A DNA stretch of 64,000 bases. It comes from Polyangium fumosum. Lineage in GTDB: Bacteria > Myxococcota_A > Polyangia > Polyangiales > Polyangiaceae. Shown here piece by piece: positions 28,954 through 50,164 of the stretch. The notes below the pieces were generated by a model. The model ran no database searches, had not been told where the DNA came from, and worked only from the letters and a program-made list of their open reading frames with translations. A program made the translations under genes and the position numbers. The stretch covers positions 1-64,000 of the forward strand of contig NZ_SSMQ01000014.1 in assembly GCF_005144585.1 (NCBI RefSeq). The letters run 5' to 3'. Within the stretch, counting starts at the first letter, position 1. Each line of letters starts with the position of its first letter.

Positions 28954-31900
28954 ATGCAGCACCCTCCGTACCCCGCGCAGCCCGTCCTTGCCCTCGAGCC
29001 CTGGCTTCGGGCCGCGATCGCCGCTGCCGACGCCCTCGCGAAGCTCCACCAGAGCGGGATCATCCACCAGAACATCCGCCCGCAAACGCTGCGGATCGAG
29101 CCCGCGGGCGAGGGGGTCGAGCTCGTCGGCGCCGAGGGGTACGAGCTCACCGCGTCCATGGTGCTGACGCTGCCGCTCGACGCGCTGCCGTACATCGCGC
29201 CCGAGCAGACGGGGCGGCTCGAAGCCGCGATCGATCATCGCGTCGATCTGTATTCGCTCGGCGTGGTGCTCTACGAGCTTTGCGCAGGTACTTTGCCATT
29301 CCACGCCGACGATGCGGTCGGCTGGGTGCATTGCCACGTCGCGCGGGCCCCGAGGCCGCTCGCGGACGTGACGCCCGAGACGCCGGTGATCGTCTCCGAG
29401 ATCGTGATGCGGCTGCTCGCGAAATCGCCGGAGGAGCGCTACCAGAGCGCCCGCGGGCTCACGCACGACCTCGAGCGGTGCCTCTCCGAGCTCACGGCGC
29501 ATGGCCACATCGAGCCCTTCCCCCTCGGCGCGCAGGACGTATGGGACAAACTCCGCGCCGCGAGCCGGATGTACGGCCGGCGCGCCGATCTCGCGGCGCT
29601 GCATGAGATCCTCGAGCGCGTGCGCGAGACGGGCCTGCGCGAGGTGGTGATCGTCAAGGGTCCCTCGGGCATCGGCAAATCCGCGATTCTGCGCGAGCTC
29701 CAGCGCGAGGCCGGGAGCGCGCGCGCGATCTTCTTGTGGGGGACGTTCGAGGAGCAGCGGCGCGACATCCCGTATGCGACCCTGGGCCAGGCCTTCGAGG
29801 GGCTCATCCGACATACCATCGCCTCGACCGACGCGGAGCTCGCGGCCGTGCGCGAGGAGCTCGCGGCGGCCCTCGGCGACAATGGGCAGCTCATCATCGG
29901 GCTCGTCCCACAGATTCAGCTCGTGATCGGCAAACAGCCGCCGGTCACGCCGCTGCCCCCGGCCGAGGCTCGCGCCCGCCTGCACCAGACGTTCCGGGCA
30001 TTCGTCTCCGCATTCGCGTGTCGGGAGCGGCCGCTCGTCCTCGTGCTCGACAACCTACAATGGGCTGATTTCGCGAGCCTGGAACTCTTGCAGCACATCC
30101 TGACGCACCCCGAAGGCCGGAGCTTGCTCCTCATCGGGACCGAGCGCGAGGACGAGGACGAGGCGTCGCAGCCCGCCCAGGCCATGCTTCGCGAGGTCCA
30201 GAAGGCCGGCGTCGCGGTCCACGAGCGGGTGATTCGCCCGCTCGGGCGCGTGGATTTGATGGATCTCGTGGTCGATCTCTTTGGCTGCGATCGCAAGGAC
30301 GCGGAGCCGCTCGCGGCCCTGCTCTGGACGAAGACCGGGGGCAATCCGTTCTTTGCGGGGCAGCTCCTCGGCGCGCTGCACCAGGACCAGCTCATTCGAT
30401 TCGACACGCGCCGGTGGGCGTGGGTGTGGGACATCGCCGAACTCGAAGCCAAAGAGATCACCGACGACATGGTCGAGCTGGTCCTCGGCAAGCTCCGGCG
30501 TTTGCCCCAGGATACGCTCGACCTCTTGAAGCTCGCGGCCTGCATCGGCAGCGAATTCTCGGTCACGCTCCTCGGCACGTTGAGTGAGCGGACGCCCGAA
30601 GAGGCGCGCCGCGCGCTCGAATCCGCGCTGACCGAAGGCCTGCTCCTGCAGCGCCCGGACGGATACAAGTTCATGCATACGCGGGTGCATCAGGCCGCGT
30701 ATTCGATGATTCAGGAGCAAGAGCGGGCCGGGCTCCATTTGCGCCTCGGCTGGCTCCTGCTCGAGCGTACGCCCGAATCCGGGCGCGACGCCCTGCTCTT
30801 CGACATCGCCAATCAGTTGAACCTCGGCGCGAACCGCGCGCTCTCCGCCGAGGATCGGCGCCGCATCTCCGAGCTCGATCTCGCGGCTGGGCGAAAGGCG
30901 AAGGCCGCGAGCGCGCCGCGCTCTGCGGCGGCATACCTATCCACGGGCGTGTCGATGCTCCCGCCCGATCCATGGGACGTCGAATACACGCTGACGTACG
31001 GCCTCACCCTCGAGCTCGCCGAGTCCGAGTTCATGCTCGCGCGCTTCGAGGAGACCGAGCGGCTTTGCGCCACCGTCGTGGAGCGCGCCCGCACGCTGGT
31101 CGAGCGGTCGGCCGCCCATCGTTTGCAGATCCGGCTCGCGATTGCGCAGGTGAACAACGCGCGCGCGATCGAGGTCGCGTTGTCGTGCCTGCGCGAGCTC
31201 GGCGTGGACCTGCCCGCGAGCCCGACCCCGGACGACGTGCGCGCCGAGCTCGTGGCCATGCGCGCCGCGCTCCGCGGTCACGCCATCGAGGAACTCGTCG
31301 ACCTGCCGGCGATGACGGATCCGAGCATGGTCGCCGCGATGCAGGTCCTCGCGTCGGTGTATCCGGCCACGGTGTACGCCGCGATGGGCCTCACGGACAT
31401 GGCGGTGACCCGCATGGTGCGCCTCAGCATCGAGCATGGGATGACCTCGGCCTCGGTGTCCGGATTTGCGCACCTCGGCACGGTCCTTTGCGCCTCGTTC
31501 GGGGAGTATCAGGAGGGATATCGTTTCGGCAAGCTCGCGTGCGAGCTCACGCGACGGCCGGGCTTCGGCGATACCGCCCCGCAGGCTTTGGCCGGGTTTG
31601 CCACGACGACCCTGCCCTGGTCGAGGCACATGCGGGAGGCGCTCGATCCCCTCCGGAACGCCTTCAAGGCTGCTCGCGAATCGGGACAGCACCTCTACGC
31701 GGCCATCGACCTCGTCCAGAACGTGATGATCCTGCTCGCGCTCGGCGAGCCGCTCGAGGCCGCGTACGAGGCGACGCTCACGGCGTTCGAATTCGCGAAC
31801 AACGCGAAGTACGGCTTCCTCGCTGAGAACGTCCGATTGATGCAGCGATTCATCCGATGCTTGTGCGGAGATACCGAGCGCTTCGGCTCGTTCAGCGGAG

Positions 31901-33930
31901 ACGGGTTCGACGAGGGGGCGTTCGCCGTACATCTGCGGGAGACAAACATCCCGCTCGTCCGCCTGTTTTTCTTCACGTACCAGCTCATCGCGAGGTACCT
32001 GGCGCACGATTACGAGGGCGCGCTCGCGTCGGCCGAGGCCGCCGCGGAGCTCTCCCGGGCCCGCGTATACGGGGTTTCGGACGCCGAGTGCTGCCTCTAT
32101 ACGGGGCTCACGCTCGCGGCGCTCCTCGAGCGCGCGGAGGAGAGGAACGACAAGGGCAAGCTCCGGGCAGAGCTCGACGCATGCGAGGCGACGCTGCGGA
32201 GCTGGGCGGCGAGTTGTCCGGACAACTTCGCCTGCCGGCACGCGCTCGTCCTTGCGGAGATCGCGCGCCTGGAGGGGCGCGATCATGACGCGTCGACCCT
32301 GTACGATCGGGCGATCCGCGACGCCCGCGCGGCGGGGTTCATCCAGATCGAGGCGCTCGCCTGCGAGCTCGCCGGCCGATTCTCGCTACGCCGGGGCCTC
32401 GCCGTCTTGCCAGCCGCATTCTTCCGCGAGGCGCGGACCCTCTATGCGCGATGGGGCGCGCGGGGCAAGGTGAGGCAGCTCGAGGCGCTCCACCCCGACC
32501 TCCTCGCCGAGCCGCGCCGCGAGAGCGGCCCCACGCCCGCAGCGAACTCCGAGCCGATCGATACCCTGACGGCTGCGAAGGCCTCGGCCGCCATTTCGAG
32601 CGACATGTCGCCGGATCAGCTCCTCGCGACGCTGATGCGTATCCTCATCGAGCACGCCGGGGCGCAGCGGGCCTGCTTGCTTTTGCCCTCCGCGGGGACG
32701 CTCGGGGTCGCCGCGGACGTCACCTCGGATCAGGACGGCGTGCGCGTCGATATCCCCAAGGGGGCGCGTGTGCCCTCCGCGGTATCGTTTCCGCTCTCGA
32801 TTGCGCATTACGTGCGTCGCACCCGCGAAAAGCTCATGCTCGACGACGTGGCCGCGCAGGGCATGTTCTCGGCCGATCCTTACCTCTCCAAGGCGCCGCC
32901 GAAATCGATGCTTTGCGCGCCGATCGTCCGGCGCGGGGAGGTGGCGGGCATTCTGTACCTCGAAAACAACCTGGCGCGTGGCGTGTTCACGGCGCGGCGG
33001 CTCGCGCTCCTCGAGTTCCTTTCCGCGATCTCGCTGGAGAACGCGCTGCTCGCCGCCGATCTCGCGCGAGAGACGGCGGAGCGGACCCAGGCCGAGCGGA
33101 CGTTGCGCGAGAGCGAGGAGCGCCTGGCGCGGCTCGTGGAGACGGCGAGCGTGGTCCCGTGGGAGGCCCGCGCGGAGACGGCGCGGTTCACGTACGTCGG
33201 CCCGAAGGTGGCCAAGATGCTCGGGTATCCCCAGGACGCCTGGCTCGGGCCGGATTTCCTGTCGAAATACGTGCACCCGGAGGACCGCGAGAGCACGCTG
33301 ATGCATTTCTTCGCGGCCACCGGAGACGACGATTTCGATTTCCGGATGACGGCGTCCGACGGGCGCACCGTGTGGCTGCACAACGTCTTCAGCTCGCGGG
33401 CGGTCGACGAGGCCGAGGTGCTCGGCGGTTTTCTTTTCGACGTGACCGAGCGCAAGGAGGCCGAGGCGACGTTGCGGGAGAAGCTCCGGATCATCGAGGA
33501 GCAGCAGGCCGCGATCCGGAGTTTGTCCACGCCGATCATCGAGGTTTGGGAGGGCGTCCTGACGATGCCCGTTCTCGGGAGCGTCAACGAGAAGCGGGCC
33601 GCGGAGATGATGAGCGTGGTGCTGGAGGCGGTGACGCGCACCGCCTGCGAGTATACGATCATCGATCTGACGGGCGTCGATACCGTGGATACGGCGACGG
33701 CCGATTACATCATGCGGATCGTCCGCGCGGTGCAGCTCCTCGGCGCGCAGGCGATCGTGGTCGGCATCCGGCCCGAGGTCGCGCAGACGATCGTCTCGAT
33801 GGGGGTCGATCTTTCTTCGATCGCCACGCTCTCGACGCTGCGCGCGGCGCTGCTCCGGTGCATGCGGGCGCAGGGCAGCGTGCAGGTGAAGGGGGCCGCG
33901 CCAAAGGCGGCTCGTCAGGTCAGGAAGTAA
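28954..33930 (+). CDS. kinase-remnant / AAA ATPase / GAF / PAS / STAS regulator
   Basis: A 1658-residue cytosolic protein. Residues 1-180 are the C-lobe of a Ser/Thr kinase only: IIHQNIRPQTL stands where HRDLKPEN should be, no DFG follows, and PYIAPEQTGR marks the end of the activation segment. A stop codon at 28936-28938 and GAGG just before the ATG show that the N-lobe is absent, so it is a pseudokinase. An AAA_16-type ATPase follows (Walker A GPSGIGKSA at 236-244, Walker B LVLVLDNLQWAD near 359-370), then a helical TPR-like region (about 600-1190), a GAF domain (about 1215-1370), a PAS domain (about 1388-1500) and a C-terminal STAS domain (about 1528-1640) with the RsbR-type sequence TGVDTVDTATADYIMRI. 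Related cyanobacterial and myxobacterial proteins usually end in a histidine kinase; here STAS replaces it. Confidence 0.9.
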   Translation: MQHPPYPAQPVLALEPWLRAAIAAADALAKLHQSGIIHQNIRPQTLRIEPAGEGVELVGAEGYELTASMVLTLPLDALPYIAPEQTGRLEAAIDHRVDLYSLGVVLYELCAGTLPFHADDAVGWVHCHVARAPRPLADVTPETPVIVSEIVMRLLAKSPEERYQSARGLTHDLERCLSELTAHGHIEPFPLGAQDVWDKLRAASRMYGRRADLAALHEILERVRETGLREVVIVKGPSGIGKSAILRELQREAGSARAIFLWGTFEEQRRDIPYATLGQAFEGLIRHTIASTDAELAAVREELAAALGDNGQLIIGLVPQIQLVIGKQPPVTPLPPAEARARLHQTFRAFVSAFACRERPLVLVLDNLQWADFASLELLQHILTHPEGRSLLLIGTEREDEDEASQPAQAMLREVQKAGVAVHERVIRPLGRVDLMDLVVDLFGCDRKDAEPLAALLWTKTGGNPFFAGQLLGALHQDQLIRFDTRRWAWVWDIAELEAKEITDDMVELVLGKLRRLPQDTLDLLKLAACIGSEFSVTLLGTLSERTPEEARRALESALTEGLLLQRPDGYKFMHTRVHQAAYSMIQEQERAGLHLRLGWLLLERTPESGRDALLFDIANQLNLGANRALSAEDRRRISELDLAAGRKAKAASAPRSAAAYLSTGVSMLPPDPWDVEYTLTYGLTLELAESEFMLARFEETERLCATVVERARTLVERSAAHRLQIRLAIAQVNNARAIEVALSCLRELGVDLPASPTPDDVRAELVAMRAALRGHAIEELVDLPAMTDPSMVAAMQVLASVYPATVYAAMGLTDMAVTRMVRLSIEHGMTSASVSGFAHLGTVLCASFGEYQEGYRFGKLACELTRRPGFGDTAPQALAGFATTTLPWSRHMREALDPLRNAFKAARESGQHLYAAIDLVQNVMILLALGEPLEAAYEATLTAFEFANNAKYGFLAENVRLMQRFIRCLCGDTERFGSFSGDGFDEGAFAVHLRETNIPLVRLFFFTYQLIARYLAHDYEGALASAEAAAELSRARVYGVSDAECCLYTGLTLAALLERAEERNDKGKLRAELDACEATLRSWAASCPDNFACRHALVLAEIARLEGRDHDASTLYDRAIRDARAAGFIQIEALACELAGRFSLRRGLAVLPAAFFREARTLYARWGARGKVRQLEALHPDLLAEPRRESGPTPAANSEPIDTLTAAKASAAISSDMSPDQLLATLMRILIEHAGAQRACLLLPSAGTLGVAADVTSDQDGVRVDIPKGARVPSAVSFPLSIAHYVRRTREKLMLDDVAAQGMFSADPYLSKAPPKSMLCAPIVRRGEVAGILYLENNLARGVFTARRLALLEFLSAISLENALLAADLARETAERTQAERTLRESEERLARLVETASVVPWEARAETARFTYVGPKVAKMLGYPQDAWLGPDFLSKYVHPEDRESTLMHFFAATGDDDFDFRMTASDGRTVWLHNVFSSRAVDEAEVLGGFLFDVTERKEAEATLREKLRIIEEQQAAIRSLSTPIIEVWEGVLTMPVLGSVNEKRAAEMMSVVLEAVTRTACEYTIIDLTGVDTVDTATADYIMRIVRAVQLLGAQAIVVGIRPEVAQTIVSMGVDLSSIATLSTLRAALLRCMRAQGSVQVKGAAPKAARQVRK

Positions 33931-34667
33931 CCACCGTCGACGGCGAGGTTCGCGCCGGTGATGTAACTGGCGCCCGGGGAGCAGAGGAAAAGGACGGTCT
34001 GCGCCGCCTCGTCGACGTGACCCAGGCGCCGGAGCGCGATTCTCGTGGTAAAGGCCGCGAGCGCCTCCGGCGGCGCATCCTTGTACGTCTCCCGGGACAT
34101 CGGCGTATCAAAGGCGCCGAGGGCGAGCGAATTGACCCGGATGTTCTGCCCGGCGTATTCGGCCGCGGCGGTGCGGGTGGCGCTCTCGAGCCCCGCCTTT
34201 GCCGCGCCGTAGGGGCCGAGGAACGCGGCGCCTGCCCTGGCCGCGGCGGACGAGCCATTGACGATGACCCCGCCGCCGGTCGTGAGCATGGCCGCGATCT
34301 CGTGCTTCAGGCAGGCAAAGAGGCCACGCAGGAGAGCGAAGTTCGCCTCGAACTCGGCGGAGAACTCGGAGAGCGGCGCCATCTTCGGCGCGGCCCAGGC
34401 GTTGTTGTATGCGCAATCGAGCCGCCCGTACGTCTTGACCGTCTGCTCGACGAGCGCGCCGATCTGGCGCTCGTCCGTCACGTCGCACGGCAGGAACGTC
34501 GCCTCGCCGCCCGCGGCGCGGATCGCGCCCTCGACCTCCTGCCCGGGGCCCTCGCTGCGCGCGGTGAGGACGACCTTCGCGCCCTCGCGGGCGAACGCCT
34601 CGGCCGTCGCACGGCCCAATCCGGAGGTCCCGCCCGTGACCAGCGCCACCTTGCCTTGAAATCGCAT
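33915..34667 (-). CDS. SDR family oxidoreductase, possible discrete ketoreductase
   Basis: A 250-residue classical short-chain dehydrogenase. It has the cofactor motif TGGTSGLG (11-18), CDV near residue 61-63, NNAW in place of the usual NNAG (88-91), Ser139/140, and the catalytic YGAAK with Tyr153 and Lys157; the C-terminus ITGANLAVDGGYFLT is typical. The ATG at 34667 has AAGGAA just upstream. It starts 35 bases after the NRPS-PKS stop on the same strand, so it is probably co-transcribed. Because the PKS module lacks a KR domain, this enzyme could reduce its product in trans or after release; that is inference. Its stop overlaps the convergent regulator gene by 16 bases. Confidence 0.9.
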   Translation of the reverse strand: MRFQGKVALVTGGTSGLGRATAEAFAREGAKVVLTARSEGPGQEVEGAIRAAGGEATFLPCDVTDERQIGALVEQTVKTYGRLDCAYNNAWAAPKMAPLSEFSAEFEANFALLRGLFACLKHEIAAMLTTGGGVIVNGSSAAARAGAAFLGPYGAAKAGLESATRTAAAEYAGQNIRVNSLALGAFDTPMSRETYKDAPPEALAAFTTRIALRRLGHVDEAAQTVLFLCSPGASYITGANLAVDGGYFLT

Positions 34668-34702
34668 TTGTTCCTTCTCCGTGTTCGAGCGAGGTTCGTT
34701 CG

Positions 34703-43417
<8,715 letters not shown>

Positions 43418-43446
43418 CGGCCCTCCCGCCCCCCATCGCGAACAAA

Positions 43447-43476
43447 AATCTATCGTCGATCCTGTTTGTCCAGCAA
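43447..43476 (-). promoter_or_regulatory. candidate sigma-70-type promoter for the NRPS-PKS
   Basis: On the minus strand TTGCTG (43476-43471) and TAGATT (43452-43447) are separated by 18 bases, with the start codon 30 bases further on. Both hexamers match the consensus only partly; the local AT-richness supports it. It is a guess from sequence alone. Confidence 0.3.
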
Positions 43477-43623
43477 ATACGTAAATTCCGCAAGACGGAC
43501 GGCACGATTTCCACGCCGATTTCGTCAGCTATCGATGTCCAGAAGCGCCCAACGTGACCTTACGAAAGCACGCGACTGCACATTGGGGGGCATCGATGTA
43601 AAGGAAGTCACAGGCTCGTCGAC

Positions 43624-43688
43624 GGAGCGACACAATGCCTGGAGCGACAGCACAATGAAGGGGGTCCGTTATGGCTGTGAAATTGTGC
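43624..43688. repeat. repeated GCACAAT-type sites upstream of the kinase
   Basis: GGAGCGACA occurs at 43624-43632 and again at 43641-43649, with CACAATG at 43631-43637 and 43651-43657. GCACAAT (43650-43656) also pairs with ATTGTGC (43682-43688) across a 25-base gap. Iterated and inverted copies in a divergent promoter region suggest a regulator-binding site. Confidence 0.35.
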
Positions 43689-43814
43689 GTTCGAAAGATC
43701 CGCATTGGCCCAGAGCATTGACCCGCTCGCCTGGCTGCTACCCCGTCCGTCGGCGCGGGAGCGCATGGGGCCCCTGCCGATAGAGGGCGCTCGGCTCCAC
43801 GTGAGACGGGAGGC

Positions 43815-45458
43815 ATGGACCCAAGGGAACGCCCGCGAACGAAGGGACGGCTCGCCCGCTGGTTTTCCACGCGTTTCGGGCGGTCACGCTCGACCCACGT
43901 GGAGCCTGTGCCCCCAAGCGAGGGACCCGGAGAAGCGCACGACGCCGCGCTGGCCGACCTCCTGCGCAGCGCGCAGCCGGAGATCCTCGAAGCGTGGGAG
44001 CGCGCCGCCCGGCAGATACCGGCCGGGCGGGATCTCCCGCGCCCGCACCTCCTCGATCACATCCCCACCATGCTGGAAGAGATCGCCGACATGGCCGACG
44101 CGCGTCGGGCCGGTCGGACCCCCAAGCCCCCGTCCGAGTCGGCCGAGGCCCACGCGGACGAGCGGCTGGAGGAGGGATTCGATCTCGCCTCCGTCGTCGC
44201 CGAATACGCGCTCTTGAGGTCCACGATCACGCGGTCGCTCTGGCAAAAGCAAAACCTGCCCGGCGACCCCGAGGCGTTCCTGACCCTCCACCAGGCCATC
44301 GACGCGGCCATCGTCGCGGCCGTCGAGCGCTACACGCGCGCCCGCGACCGGGGCGCGGGGGAGAGCCGCGCCGAGCTCGAACGTGTCCTCGCCCAGGTCG
44401 ACATCGAGCGGCTGCGCTTCCGGGATCTCGTGAACAACCTGGACCACGTCGTCGTATGGGAGGCCGACGCGCAGTCGCTCCGGTTTTCGTTCGTGAGTGA
44501 GCGGGCCACGCCCGTGACCGGTATGACGCCGGCCGAATGGATGAGCGTGCCCGATTTCTGGGCCGCCCACGTCCCCCCCGCGGAGCTCGCCTCGCTCCTC
44601 GCGCTTTTCCGTCGCTGCCGCGAAGCACGGACCGACGAGCGCATGGACCACCGTTTCCTGCGGTCGGACGGTCGTGTCCTCTGGGTCCACACCGGCGTAC
44701 ATGGGACCGAGCGCGCGGGCGCGCCGATGTTCCAGGCGGTGACCATCGACATCACCGAGCTCCGGGAGTCCATCCAGGCGCGCGAACAGATCCTCGAAAT
44801 CGTGTCTCACGACCTGCGCAATCCGCTCAGCGTGATCACGATGAACCTGGAGCTCTTGGCCCGGAGGGCGCCGCCGGGCGAGGCCGGGGCCGACCTCCGG
44901 CAACGCACGGAGACGGCGTTGCGCCACGCGCGGCACATGGCGCGGATCATCGGGGACCTCGTGGACCTCGCGGCCGTGACGGCGAATCGCCTCACGGTGG
45001 CACGCAAAGCCGAGGATCCACGCAGGATCGTGCAGGAAGCCGCGGCGAGCTTCGAGGGCAGGGCGAGGGAGAGGGGGCTCGGCTTGGGGTGCGAGGTCGT
45101 CGGGGAGCCGCCCCGGGTGCTTTGTGATCACGACCGGGTGATCCAGATCCTCGGCAACCTCCTCGGCAATGCGATCAGCGCGACGGACCCAGGCGGATCC
45201 GTGGTCGTGCGCCTGGAGGCGCGCGAGGACGAGGTGGTCTTTTCGGTCGCGGATACGGGCCGCGGGATCCCCGCGGAGCACCTGCCGAACCTGTTCAAGC
45301 CGTACTGGCGGGGCGACGCGAGCGCCTACAAGGGCACCGGGCTCGGGCTCGCCATCTCGCAGGGCCTCGTGGCCGCGCAGGGCGGGCGGATATGGGTCGA
45401 GAGCGAGCTCGGCCGGGGGACGACGTTCTCGTTCGTCCTCCCCGTCGACCGGAGCTAG
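43815..45458 (+). CDS. RsbRD_N-PAS sensor histidine kinase
   Basis: A 547-residue soluble kinase. The N-terminal helical domain (about 40-180) contains ILEAWERAAR, HLLDHIPTMLEEI and FDLASVVAEYALLRSTITR, the pattern of RsbRD_N-type sensor domains. A PAS domain follows (about 198-318; DHVVVWEADAQSLRFSFVS, then DGRVLWVHTG). HisKA has the phospho-acceptor His332 in SHDLRNPL, and the HATPase has N, G1 and G2 boxes ([24 protein letters not shown]). There is no receiver or transmembrane part, so it senses a cytoplasmic signal and needs a separate response regulator, which is not next to it. It is divergent from the NRPS-PKS gene and could control it; that is inference from position. Confidence 0.9.
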   Translation: MDPRERPRTKGRLARWFSTRFGRSRSTHVEPVPPSEGPGEAHDAALADLLRSAQPEILEAWERAARQIPAGRDLPRPHLLDHIPTMLEEIADMADARRAGRTPKPPSESAEAHADERLEEGFDLASVVAEYALLRSTITRSLWQKQNLPGDPEAFLTLHQAIDAAIVAAVERYTRARDRGAGESRAELERVLAQVDIERLRFRDLVNNLDHVVVWEADAQSLRFSFVSERATPVTGMTPAEWMSVPDFWAAHVPPAELASLLALFRRCREARTDERMDHRFLRSDGRVLWVHTGVHGTERAGAPMFQAVTIDITELRESIQAREQILEIVSHDLRNPLSVITMNLELLARRAPPGEAGADLRQRTETALRHARHMARIIGDLVDLAAVTANRLTVARKAEDPRRIVQEAAASFEGRARERGLGLGCEVVGEPPRVLCDHDRVIQILGNLLGNAISATDPGGSVVVRLEAREDEVVFSVADTGRGIPAEHLPNLFKPYWRGDASAYKGTGLGLAISQGLVAAQGGRIWVESELGRGTTFSFVLPVDRS

Positions 45459-45481
45459 AGGGGGACGCGAGGCGCCCCCTC
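45458..45481. terminator. GC hairpin between convergent kinase and lipoprotein genes
   Basis: GAGGGGG (45458-45464) pairs with CCCCCTC (45475-45481) around a 10-base loop, starting in the last base of the kinase stop codon. It could end transcription from both sides, but there is no T-tract on either strand. Confidence 0.4.
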
Positions 45482-45502
45482 GGGACAAAACAGCGGGGTC
45501 GG

Positions 45503-46354
45503 TTACAGCGCGGAGGTCACGCTGCAATAATCAACGACGGTCCTGGTGCCGTCCTTGTTCTGGAACGCATACGCAAGCCCGTCGCCGATCACGGCCGTGA
45601 TCGTGACCGGGGTGAAGCGGCCGCTGCCGTCGTCTGGCACCACGAGCACCTTGTCGCCGACCTTGTACGTGCGCCCAACGTCGATCGCCTTCACGTCGGA
45701 GGCCGCGACGCGCAGCGCCGATTGAAGCCAGGCATGTCGCTCGTCGATGCGCACGAGCACGCCGGGCGCGTAGAGCTTCTCGTCCGGGGTCCGTTTGAAA
45801 GCGACGGGCGCGCCGAAACCGAGCTTGCCGTCGAGCGGCAAAACCTGGTCGAGGTCGAACGTGTATTCTTCGGGTTCGTTCTGGACGCCGAGGATCGCGA
45901 CCTTGACCACGTCCGGCGATGTCGACGTCACGCGGCCGCATAACGTGGTCCTGTCGTCGGGATCGAGGTCGGGCACGAGCACGGGCGCGCCTTTCGCGAG
46001 GGATCGGGCGGGCAACGCCGGACGGGTGAACGCGCCGGGGATCGAAAATTCGGGCGCGTCGGCCGGGCCTTTGAGCAGGTTCTTCGAGCCCTCGCTACGC
46101 ACGAACCGGTAAATGCTGATCGTCCACGACTCCCCGGGCCCGATCGACCAGGCGTATCGGGTCGGGATCGGCATCACGATCCCCGGATCGTCGCCTGCGG
46201 AGACGCGCACCTGGCGCGCGCCGTCGCCGGCCTTCGCCGTGTCCGTCGGCGCGCCGCCTTCGGGCGATTTCACGGGGGCGGCCGGGGCCGTGGTGCACGC
46301 GACGGCAAAAGGCAGGGCGCACAAGAAGAGCGTCTTGGCGAGAGAATGCCGCAT
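45503..46354 (-). CDS. lipoprotein of unknown function with SH3-like tail
   Basis: A 283-residue protein with a lipobox (AVACTTAP, Cys20). The first part (about 50-120) is beta-rich. The remainder holds two segments that look like small SH3/Tudor-like barrels (DKVLVVPDDGSGRFTPVTITAV and a preceding VLVRIDERHAWLQ). I do not recognise a family. It is convergent with the RsbRD_N kinase and 77 bases downstream of the hybrid kinase, on the same strand. Confidence 0.65.
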   Translation of the reverse strand: MRHSLAKTLFLCALPFAVACTTAPAAPVKSPEGGAPTDTAKAGDGARQVRVSAGDDPGIVMPIPTRYAWSIGPGESWTISIYRFVRSEGSKNLLKGPADAPEFSIPGAFTRPALPARSLAKGAPVLVPDLDPDDRTTLCGRVTSTSPDVVKVAILGVQNEPEEYTFDLDQVLPLDGKLGFGAPVAFKRTPDEKLYAPGVLVRIDERHAWLQSALRVAASDVKAIDVGRTYKVGDKVLVVPDDGSGRFTPVTITAVIGDGLAYAFQNKDGTRTVVDYCSVTSAL

Positions 46355-46431
46355 GCGGCGGCATGATACGCAGAACCGCGTTTCAGGGAGCAGAATTCTT
46401 CCACGTCACGGGGGAGGGAATCGCCCAGGAG

Positions 46432-49295
<2,864 letters not shown>

Positions 49296-49296
<1 letters not shown>

Positions 49297-50102
49297 CAGG
49301 CGGAGACGGCGAACGAGAGGATCGCGCGTGTTACCTGGCCGGGAGCGCTCCAGTGCGGCAGGTGGCCGGTGGCGTCGAGCACCTGGAGCTCCGCGCGGGG
49401 GATGTGGTCCGCGAGATACGTGCCGACCGACATGGGCACGGCGATGTCCGCCTGCGATTGGAGCACGAGCGTCGGGCGCGTGAGCTTGGGCAGGTCTCCG
49501 CGGTGGTCGGACTCGAAGGTGATGCGGGCGACGGTGAGCGCGATGTCCGGCCGCAGCGCCCCCAGGGTGGCGGCGAAGTCCCGGGCGAGATCGGGTTGGT
49601 CGGGGTTACCCGTCACGAGGGGGGCGAACCCGCTGGCCCAGGCGTGGAAGTTCGTCTGCATCGCGCGGTAGAGCCCGTCGAGTTTGGCGCGCGTGAAGCC
49701 ACCTTCGTACCCCTCGTCGTCGAGGTAGCGGGGCGAGGCGCCGAGCAGGACGAGCTTGCGGAAGCGGCTCGGCTCCTCCACGGCGGCGAGCAGGCCGATC
49801 ATCCCGCTCATGGAGTGGCCGACGTAGACCACGTCCTCCAGGGCGAGCTCCTCCAGCAGGATGAGCAGGTCCATCGCGTAGCTGCGCAGGCTCTGGTAGC
49901 GGCGCGGGCTGTAGGCGGTGAGATCCGAGCGCCCCGCGCCCATGTGATCGAAGAGCAGGACGCGGTGCTGTTCGGCGAGCGTGGGCGCTTGATGGCGCCA
50001 CGCCGTTTGATCCGTCCCGAAGCCGTGGGCGAGGACGATCGTGGTTTCACCTGCGCCGAGAAAGCGCGCGTGGTGCTGCCGGGAGAAAGGGGTCGGTTCC
50101 AT
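49296..50102 (-). CDS. rsbQ: RsbQ-like alpha/beta hydrolase
   Basis: A 268-residue protein matching Bacillus RsbQ over its length as I recall it: [74 protein letters not shown] and [10 protein letters not shown]. The catalytic triad reads Ser97, Asp219 and His247. RsbQ is required for the phosphatase RsbP to sense energy stress, and RsbQ folds resemble the plant karrikin and strigolactone receptors. Here the PAS partner appears to be the histidine kinase encoded directly downstream with a 1-base overlap. Confidence 0.9.
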
Positions 50103-50164
50103 GCAGGGCTCCCACCGTCGAGGGTACGAGCCCTCTCGGCGGAAGGGAATGGCCCCGTGCTACG

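Larger units (their letters stand above)
43418..43814. other. divergent intergenic region between NRPS-PKS and histidine kinase
   Basis: About 400 bases, clearly richer in A and T than the flanking genes, with no supported gene. It should hold the promoters of both the NRPS-PKS (leftward) and the kinase (rightward). It contains the candidate promoter at 43447-43476 and the repeated motif at 43624-43688. Confidence 0.6.
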
